From positions 1 to 35,649 of the forward strand of contig CAYPHA010000046.1 in assembly GCA_964410215.1 (NCBI GenBank): a stretch of 35,649 nucleotides of DNA. The letters run 5' to 3'. The stretch comes from CAYPHA01 sp964410215. Its GTDB lineage: Bacteria > Calditrichota > Calditrichia > Calditrichales > CAYPHA01. The position numbers and the translations under genes are program-made. Below are positions 1 to 7,146 of this stretch, one piece after another. Position 1 is the stretch's first letter; every line of letters begins with the position of its first letter. The notes beneath the pieces are model-generated. The model had not been told where the DNA came from and searched no databases. It saw only the letters and a list, made by a program, of their open reading frames with translations.

Positions 1-207
1 AACCGCATCGTCCGGGATCATAAACCCTCCCGGGAGGAGCGGGCGAAGTTCCTGAGCAGCATGAATTCCTATCTGGGCATCATGAAGCATTACAGGACCT
101 ACAGATTAAGAAAGAAAATGCTTTTTAGACACCTGTCCGCCTGGTGGTGGAATCATGTGTATCTCACCGGCGGGATAGCCAAATTTGTTTTGAAAAGATC
201 TGGCTGA
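1..207 (+). CDS. C-terminal end of a reverse transcriptase (5' truncated by the window)
   Basis: Frame 1 is open from the first base to a TGA at 205-207 (68 codons), so only the tail is present. It contains NSYLGIMKHYRTYRLRKKML, which resembles the conserved C-terminal segment (NSYLG, then H-Y-x-T-Y-x-LRKK) that I know from reverse transcriptases of the diversity-generating retroelement and group II intron-like class. The palm domain with the YxDD active site would lie to the left, outside the window. The protein ends in a basic, Trp-rich stretch. No gene follows closely; AT-rich sequence and a repeat follow. If it is a diversity-generating retroelement, the template repeat and target gene would usually lie upstream of the RT and so cannot be seen. 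Family assignment rests on one motif, so another RT class is possible. Confidence 0.5.
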   Translation, partial: NRIVRDHKPSREERAKFLSSMNSYLGIMKHYRTYRLRKKMLFRHLSAWWWNHVYLTGGIAKFVLKRSG

Positions 208-576
208 GTTTGCCAGCTATTTGCCACCTGGGAACAAGTGGATTCCAAAAATCTTAAAAGGAGAATTTTAACTTTCTAAGCATTTCAAAAGTGTCACAAT
301 ATTCTATTTTAAATTCATTACAAACATTAGGGATAGGAATTCTTTTTTTAATGTCGATATCAGGGACTTCATGAGTCACAATTATATATGTCAGTGGGCA
401 CTTGAAAAATCTTTAAGCGAAGAACTTCAAAATTAAAAAAACCTGGGCGGAACGATGTCACTTTTCGGCGCGCCCGGTGTTATTTACAGATCTAAAGATT
501 TTGTATATCTAAGAAACCAGAAAGCTACACGTAACCTGGAAAAATCAGCTCTCGGTTTGCTCTCCACAGCTGTCAT

Positions 577-729
577 TGGATTGGGCTTCACAGTTCTTGA
601 TATTTCTGAGGAGTATAGCCCGCCATTTCAGCTGCATCTCTGCTTTAAGTGTATTGATCAAAAGCGTCATCAAAAGGTTCGCGGGAATGAAATTATCAAC
701 TTTACCGGTGATGATTTCAGAACGCATCC
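577..729. repeat. Direct repeat copy 1 (about 150 bp)
   Basis: This segment is repeated at 740-880 on the far side of the 10-base N run. Compared with copy 2 it has three T where copy 2 has C, an extra 12 bases made by a short internal duplication (the ATCAAAAG near 656 recurs near 668), one further mismatch at that point and one extra T near 689. The copies are therefore distinct and are not one sequence assembled twice. On the minus strand this copy keeps an open frame of 60 codons (545-727). Confidence 0.85.
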
Positions 730-739
730 NNNNNNNNNN
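730..739. other. Assembly gap (10 N)
   Basis: Exactly ten N lie between two near-identical direct repeats. This is the signature of a scaffold join of unknown length where a repeat stopped the assembler. More repeat units or other sequence may be missing here. Confidence 0.95.
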
Positions 740-880
740 TGGCTTGGGCTTCACAGTTCTTGATATCTCTGAGGAGTATAGCCCGCCACTTCAGCTGCAT
801 CCCTGCTTTAAGTGTATTGATAAAAAGGTTCGCGGGAAGAAATTATCAACTTTACCGGTGATGATTTCAGAACGCATCCC
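740..880. repeat. Direct repeat copy 2 (about 141 bp)
   Basis: Second copy of the 577-729 repeat. It lacks the 12-base internal duplication and one T, and has three C where copy 1 has T. On the minus strand the single-base loss shifts the frame that is open in copy 1, so if the repeat ever coded for protein this copy is broken. Confidence 0.85.
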
Positions 881-998
881 ATGTTTTCCTGTTATAAATA
901 CCTTGGATTTTATGATATCAGGGAATTGTCAGAATAATGACCTCGGAAGTATTTAATTTGTAGCATTGAATAAATAGATCTGTTCATTAGTGTCCGGA

Positions 999-2342
999 TT
1001 ATTTTTTTCTGTTTATTGCAATAACGGTCGGGATTTTCCATCTGCCTGCATTTCCTGGATTCCATCCATCCGTATATTCTGACTCGTGATGATTGGTAAA
1101 TTCGTTAACCTCCCAGTCGCCATATCGAACATAGTCAAATACGTGCGTTTTTACACAAAGACAGGCCGGTGGACCACCGTCCAGCACCATGGCCTCTTTC
1201 AAACCGAATTCCTTATTGGCATCAAAAAAGCGCCCCAGACGGCCAAGAGAAAAAAATCCGCCCTCGGTGATGCCCATAATCACCCTGTCTTCCTTATCAA
1301 TGGCTATAAAAGTGCGGCAGGCTCTGCGTTCTTTCTTCAGCAGATGGGGGGCGATGTCTTTTTGGTCCTGGTTAAGCAAAGTGGGATAATTGACGGCAGC
1401 TACTTTATATGGAATAGTGCTAAGATCAACAACTGTATCATTTCCCAATGCTTTTAATTGAACACCTGGTTGTAACGGATCATCAGGTTCGGCAATGAAC
1501 AGGCCGTTTCCCTTGTTTGCCGTATTCCAGGGATGTATTCCCTTTATAATATCGTCATTTTTTATAGGTGTCAGTGGGTAACCATAAGGATCATTGGTAT
1601 AAAAGCCACCGTTGATTACGGCCAGCGCATCTAAATCCTTCTGCCAACGCTCAATGGTGCGCAGAGTGGGATCATTATGAATGCTGAAGCGATAATACTG
1701 AGGATCGATACGAACAAGACGCATCCGGTCGAATAGTTTGCCATGGAAAATTATGTCGAAAGAAGCAGTGTCCATACCTTTGTCAATAGGATCCCAGTAG
1801 TATGCACCTTGAAACGGAATCACATCCGGGAACTGAATTCCCACATCGCCTGGCAAGATATTTTCAATAGTGCCGTTCGGATTATCAGCGTACACATTCA
1901 GCTGCTCCAAATACCGTATCAATTTTTGTGGTAGATCATCATAGGATTTTCTTATGGAAATAAACATATCAATTTTAACAGCCGCATCTATATTAAAATA
2001 ATCTTGTTCTTCCGGTTTGAAACCATCCATATGCTGATCGCGAATGATTAACGATTCACCATTTGGACAGTGAACAGATATCTGAGCAGAAACAGGCTTC
2101 CCAGGAATCTCGCTGTCATCTGTAAAAATGATTCCGACAGTGGTATTATTATCGACATTTCTTTTCAGTATTTTGCGTATTTTTTTGCTGCTATCAGGAG
2201 AAGCAGTTGAAAGTGGTTCTGCTTTACGATAAAGTTGTTCGTAGATGGGAAGCTGTTTAAATGATTGCCTGGAATAAATTGGTTTTATTAAACTCGGAGA
2301 AGCCAGGGCTGCAATCGTTTTTATGAAGATTCGTCGTTTCAT
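999..2342 (-). CDS. Secreted phosphodiester glycosidase (NAGPA-domain) protein with Tat-like signal
   Basis: A 447-residue protein. The N-terminus MKRRIFIKTIAALASP has an RRxFxK pattern followed by a mild hydrophobic stretch, which suggests Tat-type export. The C-terminal half (about residues 240-445) matches the phosphodiester glycosidase / NAGPA family: VINGGFY, then a GNGLFIAEP segment, the TFIAID strand, GITEGG and LDGGPPACL (LDGG at residues 387-390). The family includes the uncovering enzyme of mannose-6-phosphate biogenesis and bacterial exopolysaccharide-related proteins; the substrate here is unknown. Residues 30-235 match no family I recognise. The start codon is the first ATG and gives the signal peptide; no clear Shine-Dalgarno sequence is visible. 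The gene stands alone on the minus strand with a 174-bp gap to its upstream neighbour and lies in the AT-rich accessory part. Confidence 0.68.
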   Translation of the reverse strand: MKRRIFIKTIAALASPSLIKPIYSRQSFKQLPIYEQLYRKAEPLSTASPDSSKKIRKILKRNVDNNTTVGIIFTDDSEIPGKPVSAQISVHCPNGESLIIRDQHMDGFKPEEQDYFNIDAAVKIDMFISIRKSYDDLPQKLIRYLEQLNVYADNPNGTIENILPGDVGIQFPDVIPFQGAYYWDPIDKGMDTASFDIIFHGKLFDRMRLVRIDPQYYRFSIHNDPTLRTIERWQKDLDALAVINGGFYTNDPYGYPLTPIKNDDIIKGIHPWNTANKGNGLFIAEPDDPLQPGVQLKALGNDTVVDLSTIPYKVAAVNYPTLLNQDQKDIAPHLLKKERRACRTFIAIDKEDRVIMGITEGGFFSLGRLGRFFDANKEFGLKEAMVLDGGPPACLCVKTHVFDYVRYGDWEVNEFTNHHESEYTDGWNPGNAGRWKIPTVIAINRKK

Positions 2343-2516
2343 ATTGTTATACCGTGACCTGTGTTATTTAATATGATGACAGAAAAAGTTGGAATAGTTG
2401 TTTCCCTGTGATATTAAAGAATCCGATTCTCAGTTTCACCGGAATACAAAAATAAGAGAATTAAAATCATAGCCCGACATTTTTATTTTTGTTTCACAAC
2501 CAACAGACGGGAGTCG

Positions 2517-3104
2517 TTATTTATCTGAAGCAAGTATTGTGCTTAATGCCTGCATAAATGTTTCCTTTTTTCTTAGGCTCCTGTTCATATCTTCTTTCTT
2601 TATCGTGAGGCGCACCTTAACAAAAAAATTATTGACGGCCGTAAGATAACTGTCGGACAGCCTCATGCCATGATAAGCTGTTTCCGGACCTTCACTCTGT
2701 TTATATTCATGCTGCGCCCAAAGGTACTTCATTTTTCCAATTTCCCTGGTGCCCTGATCGAGAACTGACAAATCAGTATATTCACCAAGACTGCTCATAT
2801 ACGTAAATATAGCAAGAGTGTTGTTGAATTCATTTTTTACTTTTTGCGATTCTATACTCTTACCAATGTTTTTAATACCATTATCATACACATAGATATC
2901 GACCTTGAATAGTGTGGTATCCTGGTATCGTAACTTATAACCCAAACCAGGATGGGGAAATGTTTCTCTTTCCTGAAAAACTAATCCTCCCAGCTGATCA
3001 GGAAAGGCGACACCAAGGTTCTTATCTTCATAACCACCATTTAAAATTGAAGAGGCAACTCCTGTAAGCATCAGTAAAAAGGATAAAGCATTCATTGATC
3101 TCAT
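2517..3104 (-). CDS. Secreted protein of unknown function
   Basis: A 195-residue protein with a hydrophobic N-terminal segment (MRSMNALSFLLMLTGVASS) typical of a Sec signal peptide. I recognise no family. The mature part starts with an LGVAFPDQLGGL stretch, has a strand-rich middle, and ends in a charged helical segment rich in Lys and Arg. Its overall look (a polypeptide about 170 residues long with LGY..RYQ, VDIYVYDNG and VRLTIKK strands) suggests a small periplasmic or lipoprotein-like beta domain, but that is a guess. GGGAG lies about nine bases before the ATG and supports the start. A good sigma-54-like element sits about 75 bases upstream at 3176-3191. It is probably transcribed separately from the NAGPA gene. 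Confidence 0.65.
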   Translation of the reverse strand: MRSMNALSFLLMLTGVASSILNGGYEDKNLGVAFPDQLGGLVFQERETFPHPGLGYKLRYQDTTLFKVDIYVYDNGIKNIGKSIESQKVKNEFNNTLAIFTYMSSLGEYTDLSVLDQGTREIGKMKYLWAQHEYKQSEGPETAYHGMRLSDSYLTAVNNFFVKVRLTIKKEDMNRSLRKKETFMQALSTILASDK

Positions 3105-4067
3105 TTTTAGTGTCTCCCGCTTGATTCAAATCCTTGCATGATCGGAAATCCGTCTTCATGAATCATTTCTATAATTGCTAAATTCATGCCAAAATATTTC
3201 AATAAATGAATATCTAGATTGTCACGATTGAGTATGTACTTCAGGATAGGTATGACACTGTGGAGGATGCACTACTGAAATTTTATGCCAGCGCTCGGAC
3301 TCTTCATATCAATTATTTCGATGAAGCAGGTGAGTAATAGTCCTGTTGCGATATCACAACATTACTATTGTTTTTGTTGCCGTAAATCATCATTCCTTGC
3401 AAATTCAGGGACGTTTTCATCGCAGGAAGGATAAGTAATGTTGGCATTCTAGTTGCCCGATTTGCATTATGCACTTTCTGATTAGCGACATTAGTATTTC
3501 CCGTTCCTGTTGCCTCATCTGAAGATGTTACCGAACGGTTTGAAAAGCTTTATATATCAATTTTAAGTAAATCTTTCATAGAAATATTTTTACAAAGATA
3601 TGATTCAGAATTTATTGTCAATAAATTCGATGCATCTGATGGGTTACATTGTTATTGATAATAACCGATGATGAACATTCTGCCATAATTTTGAGTAACA
3701 TTTTTATGAAGCAACGACTCCATTTCATCAACAAAAAACGTGAGTCAATGCGGAAAAATGACATATAATTGAACAAAATTTTTCTCCAAGGTACTCTCTT
3801 CTATTCTGATATGGTGACGTTCCTAATTCATTTCCGGAAACCAGGCCATTTTTAACATAATTGGGCATAGTTATCCCTGGTATGAGCTGTTCATTGTAAT
3901 ATATTTTCTGCCTGTTTACTGTACCCATTATGAATATCCGGACAGACAACACGAGACCTGCGTTACAGGTTCATTCATAATTCCTGATTCCTTCAAATTA
4001 CTTTTTCCTGAAACCTTTCTTCGGGACCTCCGTAAGTAATAGTAAAATTTAAAAGGAGAAGGAAAAA
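3105..4067. other. AT-rich region with apparently decayed reading frames
   Basis: Nearly 1 kb without an intact gene. Three plus-strand stretches are open without any start codon: 3218-3337 (contains YDTVEDALLKFYASARTL), 3482-3658 (contains FPVPVASSEDVTERFEKLY) and 3827-4039 (contains HSYPWYELFIVIYFLPVY, ends FLRDLRK). A minus-strand frame at 3728-3952 overlaps the last of these. None matches a family I know. Their amino-acid make-up is plausible for protein, so they may be gene remnants. A small hairpin (ACCTG/CAGGT) lies at about 3957-3971. A sigma-54-like element for the minus-strand gene lies at 3176-3191. Confidence 0.4.
3176..3191 (-). promoter_or_regulatory. Sigma-54-like -24/-12 promoter
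   Basis: Read on the minus strand the sequence is TGGCATGAATTTAGCA. Against the sigma-54 consensus TGGCACGNNNNTTGCW it keeps TGGCA, the following G, and the GCA end, with exactly ten bases between GG and GC. The predicted start would be near 3165, leaving a leader of about 60 bases before the ATG at 3104. This is the best match of five such elements in the window. Confidence 0.5.
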
Positions 4068-4238
4068 ATGAAAGCGTTTGCACAGGTTCTGGTTGTCGTT
4101 TTGATCGCAATACCCTTTATATACATGGCTTATGATGTTGCAAAAGATCTGTCACAAAAAGCACTCCGCACTTCTGCTGTAACCATAAACCGCGCTAAAC
4201 CGGTGCTGGTCAGTTTTATATCGGCGTTATTTAAATAG
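4068..4238 (+). CDS. Small membrane protein (56 residues)
   Basis: ATG at 4068 is preceded by AAAAGGAGAAGGAAAAA, a near-ideal ribosome binding site, and the frame ends at a TAG at 4236-4238. The product begins MKAFAQVLVVVLIAIPFIYM, one hydrophobic helix, followed by a polar KDLSQKALRTSAVTINRAKP linker and a short hydrophobic, basic C-terminus (VLVSFISALFK). A strong rho-independent terminator follows 19 bases after the stop, so it is probably a single-gene transcript. I recognise no family. Size and layout fit a small inner-membrane regulator or a type I toxin-like peptide, but there is no direct evidence for either. It was missed as an open frame because of its length. Confidence 0.62.
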   Translation: MKAFAQVLVVVLIAIPFIYMAYDVAKDLSQKALRTSAVTINRAKPVLVSFISALFK

Positions 4239-4257
4239 AAGCTGCATGGATTTCAGG

Positions 4258-4293
4258 AAAAGCCGGATGTGTTTTGCGTCCGGCTTTTTTTTT
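4258..4293 (+). terminator. Rho-independent terminator
   Basis: AGCCGGA (4261-4267) pairs with TCCGGCT (4279-4285) around an 11-base loop. The stem can extend by three A-T pairs and runs into a tract of nine T. It ends the transcript of the small membrane protein gene. Confidence 0.85.
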
Positions 4294-4355
4294 GCATACT
4301 TCTTTCGTATTTTCATGTATCGGCAGGACCTGTGAAAATTTGCAAGGTTAAAAAA

Positions 4356-4535
4356 ATGACTGCTGCGCAATTTGGTAAAACAGAACGGGTCAAACGGGCC
4401 ATCGAATGGATTTCCCTGCAGCGCAAAATGGATCCGGAAAAACCCGTACGAAAATGGATCGGGGAAGCGATCTTCCGCTATGATCTTTCGCCCAGGGAAT
4501 CGGATTTTTTATACACTTTCTACAAAGATTCTTAA
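4356..4535 (+). CDS. Small conserved-looking protein (59 residues)
   Basis: The frame is open from 4269, but the part before 4356 overlaps the terminator and reads like noise. ATG at 4356 has AAGG eight bases upstream and gives a compact, charged helical protein. It contains ERVKRAIEWISLQRKMDP, then VRKWIGEAIFRYDLSPRESD and ends FLYTFYKDS. I recall short bacterial proteins of this style (a helix with WI-x-QR, then E-A-x-x-RFDLSP-x-E-x-x-FL), but I know no name or function for them. It resembles a small DNA-binding or adaptor domain only in size and charge. It has no close operon partner; an inverted-repeat element overlaps its stop. Confidence 0.55.
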   Translation: MTAAQFGKTERVKRAIEWISLQRKMDPEKPVRKWIGEAIFRYDLSPRESDFLYTFYKDS

Positions 4536-4684
4536 GTCCCCTCCGAAAAGTGCTAATTACGGAGTTGTCATCCCGAACTCGTTTCGGGATCCACTGTTTT
4601 TATTGAACTTAGAGATGCTGAAATACCCGTCTGGCCACCGGACAGGAATTCAGCATGACACCATCGTGCTTTTCGGAGTGGACT
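4535..4684. repeat. Nested inverted-repeat element (MITE/REP-like)
   Basis: The ends are imperfect inverted repeats: AGTCCCCTCCGAAAAG at 4535-4550 and CTTTTCGGAGTGGACT at 4669-4684 (the core CTCCGAAAAG is perfect). Inside lie a hairpin TCCCGAA/TTCGGGA (4571-4577 and 4583-4589) and a pair ATGCTGAA/TTCAGCAT (4615-4622 and 4649-4656). The motif GTCATCCCGAAC...TTTCGGGATCC and its partner TTCAGCATGACA are of a kind I know as dispersed intergenic repeats in many bacterial genomes. No transposase is present, so any mobility would be non-autonomous. Confidence 0.6.
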
Positions 4685-4843
4685 CATTCTTGAAGCACGA
4701 ACCATCATCGGGCCGCCTGTTTTTCCCGCAACCCTGCATTGAATTCTGAACAGTATAATTACAGGCTAAAATTATATTGCATTCCGTTCATAATCTGCAT
4801 ATTATAATCCATATAACCTGTTCCATCGTTTCAGGAGGTCTTT
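4536..4843. other. Intergenic region before ybaK
   Basis: About 310 bases without a gene. The first half is the inverted-repeat element. The second half is AT-rich and holds a sigma-70-type promoter candidate at 4777-4808. I see nothing else. Confidence 0.6.
4777..4808 (+). promoter_or_regulatory. Sigma-70-type promoter candidate for ybaK
   Basis: TTGCAT at 4777-4782, then 17 bases, then TATTAT at 4800-4805, overlapped by a perfect TATAAT at 4803-4808. The ATG of ybaK is 35 bases downstream with AGGAGGT in front of it. Confidence 0.45.
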
Positions 4844-5308
4844 ATGCCTGTTCAAAAACTGAAGGAATTTTTGCACGAGAATAAGGTCAAATATGTGACG
4901 ATTATGCACTCTCCTTATTACACGGCACAGGAGATCGCTGCGACATCCCATATTTCCGGTAAGGAACTGGCGAAAACCGTCATGGTTAAGATGGACGATC
5001 AGCTTGCGATGGTGGTTCTGCCGGCTTCGTATAAGCTCGACCTGGACGCACTCAGAAATGCACTGGGCGTCAAACATGTCGAACTGGCCAGTGAGGAGGA
5101 GTTTAAATACCGTTTCCCCGGATGTGAGGTCGGAGCCATGCCGCCGTTCGGTAATCTGTATGATATACCCGTCTATGTGGCAGCAAAACTGGCCGAAGAT
5201 GAAGAAATTGCATTCAACGCCGGATCACACACGGAACTGATTAAATTATCCTATAAGGATTATATCGACCTTGTTCATCCAAAACAGGTGCAGGGTATCG
5301 CCCATTGA
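4844..5308 (+). CDS. ybaK: YbaK/EbsC-family aminoacyl-tRNA deacylase
   Basis: A 154-residue single-domain protein of the YbaK/ProX trans-editing family, which hydrolyses mischarged aminoacyl-tRNAs (for example Cys- or Ala-tRNAPro). Visible features are the start LKEFLHENKVKYVTIMHSP, the TAQEIAATSHISG segment and the KTVMVKMDDQLAMVVLPAS strand, which contains the conserved Lys region. GAMPPFGN and FNAGSHTELIKLSYKDY follow near the end. Length is normal for the family. AGGAGGT seven bases before the ATG fixes the start. The gene is monocistronic and convergent with the next gene, 42 bases away. The exact editing substrate cannot be read from the sequence, so the symbol is a family label. Confidence 0.85.
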   Translation: MPVQKLKEFLHENKVKYVTIMHSPYYTAQEIAATSHISGKELAKTVMVKMDDQLAMVVLPASYKLDLDALRNALGVKHVELASEEEFKYRFPGCEVGAMPPFGNLYDIPVYVAAKLAEDEEIAFNAGSHTELIKLSYKDYIDLVHPKQVQGIAH

Positions 5309-5350
5309 AGAGTAAAAGGGACCCGATCAAGGTAAACGCATCCACCTGTT

Positions 5351-7135
5351 CTATTGCCTGAGAAACGTGAATTCCTGATAGCGCTCATTCATCCAGATCC
5401 TCCACAGTGCGACAAACAGGGCATATTCCCCGGGTTGAATACGGGTCTTGTTTAACGTCAGCGAACGTTTGACCTGAAGAACGTCATTTTTCGCATTGAG
5501 CTGTATCCTGACGGAACCGATGGCGTTTTCCTCTTTAATGTCGAGGGCAGACCCGTAATAGTGCCAGGAGGCCGGTTTCTTTATTTCCAGCTCCATCATG
5601 TGATCTACAGTAGAGGGAAGCAGGAGGTCTGTCTGCCGGCTGAGCTCCATGGGATGATTATAAACCATTTTCATGACCTGCAACGGTTGGGGAAGCGTAA
5701 ATACAACCTGATCCCGTCCGGTATCCGGAGCTGCTTGCGTGAATTCGACCATGCACGCTAGCTTATCCGTGGATACATCCCGGATGTTCGCCTCGCTGAT
5801 ACGCATATTTCCTGCCGATGCCGATAAGTGTTTCCCTAAGGTTTCCGGATCGGCGCGCAGTTCGGCAACCGGATGAAATAATCCGCTTAGTGCGGCTTTA
5901 AATTTTCCATTCACCGCTGCTTCGCCAAGCGCAACTTCTCCTTTCCAGTCGCTTTTGCTTTGCCCTGTTTTATGCGTAACCGGTCGCATCTGCTTCAGAC
6001 TGCCATCTTCCTCTGTCAGGCGCATTCTGCTGCGCAGTTTGTAACCATCGGATGTTTTAAATGGTTTATCGACGGGGAGAAGAAGCGGCGGAACGTCTTC
6101 AGGAGAGGCTTCTACTAGGACATCCTCTATCGATGCGGGGACGGCTACGGTGCCCGTTATTTCGTGGTTATCTGCAATAAAAATGAGCCTGGCGGGGATT
6201 TGAAAGCGGCTTAAGGCATCTTTCAGGAGGCGGGCTTTTTCGAGGACGGTCCCGCCGTTTGATTCCCATACCGCCTTGATCGGGCGGAAGCGATAAGCCG
6301 TCATTTCGAGTGGAATCGGATAGGTTGCGATATTATTGGCGATATACTTTTGCAGTGTCAGTGTTTTTGCGACCTCTGTTTCGGTATCCCCGAGCTGTTT
6401 TTCCAAAGCGGCATCAATCTGTTTGCATGCCGTTGCCGTAAACAGCTCATCAGGGAAAGCGGACCGGTAATCCGGCCGTGTCGAGAAAAACAGAAAAGGA
6501 CCTTCGGGATTTGCCTCCGGTTCATCGGGGGCGGCGCGCAGGCCGGTTCCTGTCCATTTATAGGTAACCGGTCCGGTATGACTGCTGATTTCCGGTTTGA
6601 CATCCCATCCCTTCGTTTCATAATGCAATGTTTGTCCTTCAGGGATAATGACCGTTACAATCAGGGTGTCGATGGGGGCATCCCCGGCCAGCAAGCCGGC
6701 CCATGCCAATCCGGGAAGAAACCCGGCTCCGGATGTCAGCGAGTAGGACAGGTCGATTACGGCGCCGGTTTCAAGTCCGGTGTGTGTAATAACCATCTCC
6801 CTCAGTTGGTTGTAAGCTGGTGCTTTTGCGGCCATCCGGGGAAGCACCGGGTTAAAGGCATTGTCCGGTGACGAAACCCTTGTTCCATTGCGCATTGTTG
6901 TTATACTGCGGTGAATCCTGAGATCCTGGTGGGTTGTATCATAGATAATGAAGGTTTCACCATAGTGCCTGTTGGTTGCAAAATAGCTGTCCAGTCGCAG
7001 GCGGTGTTCATGATGGTATACAACCTCCCCGTTTTCCTTCAGTTCATAGGTTTTGCTAAGATAGCTATAGACCGCATCGGTTTCCGTGCCGCACACGAAT
7101 GCGAAGGTAAGCAGGCTCAATAACAGGGTTTTCAT
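5351..7135 (-). CDS. DUF3857 / transglutaminase-like protein without catalytic residues
   Basis: A 594-residue secreted protein (signal peptide MKTLLLSLLTFAFVCGTETD). Residues about 25-190 form a DUF3857-like domain (a strand-rich part with YELKENGEVVYHHEHR and IHRSITTMRNGTRV). A transglutaminase-like region follows (LQKYIANNIATY, then WESNGGTVLEKARLLKDAL), then a C-terminal beta-rich part. Where active members have G-V-C-K-D-K-A, this protein has G-T-V-L-E-K-A, so Val297 replaces the catalytic Cys, and I find no His or Asp motif after it. It is therefore probably an inactive paralogue of the gene just upstream, from which it is separated by only 11 bases, and it is likely the last gene of that operon. 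A scaffold or binding role is an inference. AAGGAAAG before the ATG supports the start. Confidence 0.72.
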   Translation of the reverse strand: MKTLLLSLLTFAFVCGTETDAVYSYLSKTYELKENGEVVYHHEHRLRLDSYFATNRHYGETFIIYDTTHQDLRIHRSITTMRNGTRVSSPDNAFNPVLPRMAAKAPAYNQLREMVITHTGLETGAVIDLSYSLTSGAGFLPGLAWAGLLAGDAPIDTLIVTVIIPEGQTLHYETKGWDVKPEISSHTGPVTYKWTGTGLRAAPDEPEANPEGPFLFFSTRPDYRSAFPDELFTATACKQIDAALEKQLGDTETEVAKTLTLQKYIANNIATYPIPLEMTAYRFRPIKAVWESNGGTVLEKARLLKDALSRFQIPARLIFIADNHEITGTVAVPASIEDVLVEASPEDVPPLLLPVDKPFKTSDGYKLRSRMRLTEEDGSLKQMRPVTHKTGQSKSDWKGEVALGEAAVNGKFKAALSGLFHPVAELRADPETLGKHLSASAGNMRISEANIRDVSTDKLACMVEFTQAAPDTGRDQVVFTLPQPLQVMKMVYNHPMELSRQTDLLLPSTVDHMMELEIKKPASWHYYGSALDIKEENAIGSVRIQLNAKNDVLQVKRSLTLNKTRIQPGEYALFVALWRIWMNERYQEFTFLRQ

Positions 7136-7146
7136 AGTCGCTTTCC

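Larger units (their letters stand above)
208..998. other. AT-rich gene-poor region with repeat and assembly gap
   Basis: I see no convincing gene here. Two plus-strand open frames (455-763 and 576-956) run through the N gap and differ from each other only by the repeat and a frameshift, so I do not call them. On the minus strand, 545-727 could encode 60 residues starting MRSEIITGKVDNFIPANLL, but the same frame is broken in the second repeat copy. The base composition is clearly more AT-rich than the housekeeping part of the window, consistent with accessory DNA. Confidence 0.5.

Noticed and set aside
577..880. Reading the repeat pair as template and variable repeats of a diversity-generating retroelement
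   Set aside because: The differences include a slippage indel and a single-base indel, and only three same-type substitutions; no target gene is attached.
455..956. Two plus-strand open frames through the N gap (102 and 126 residues)
   Set aside because: They depend on the N run, share the repeat in different frames, lack ribosome binding sites and match nothing.
3728..3952. 74-residue minus-strand frame
   Set aside because: No ribosome binding site, no family, and it overlaps a comparable open stretch on the plus strand; treated as decayed sequence.
6350..6871. 173-residue plus-strand frame
   Set aside because: Lies wholly opposite the well-supported DUF3857 gene; no start signal and no domain.
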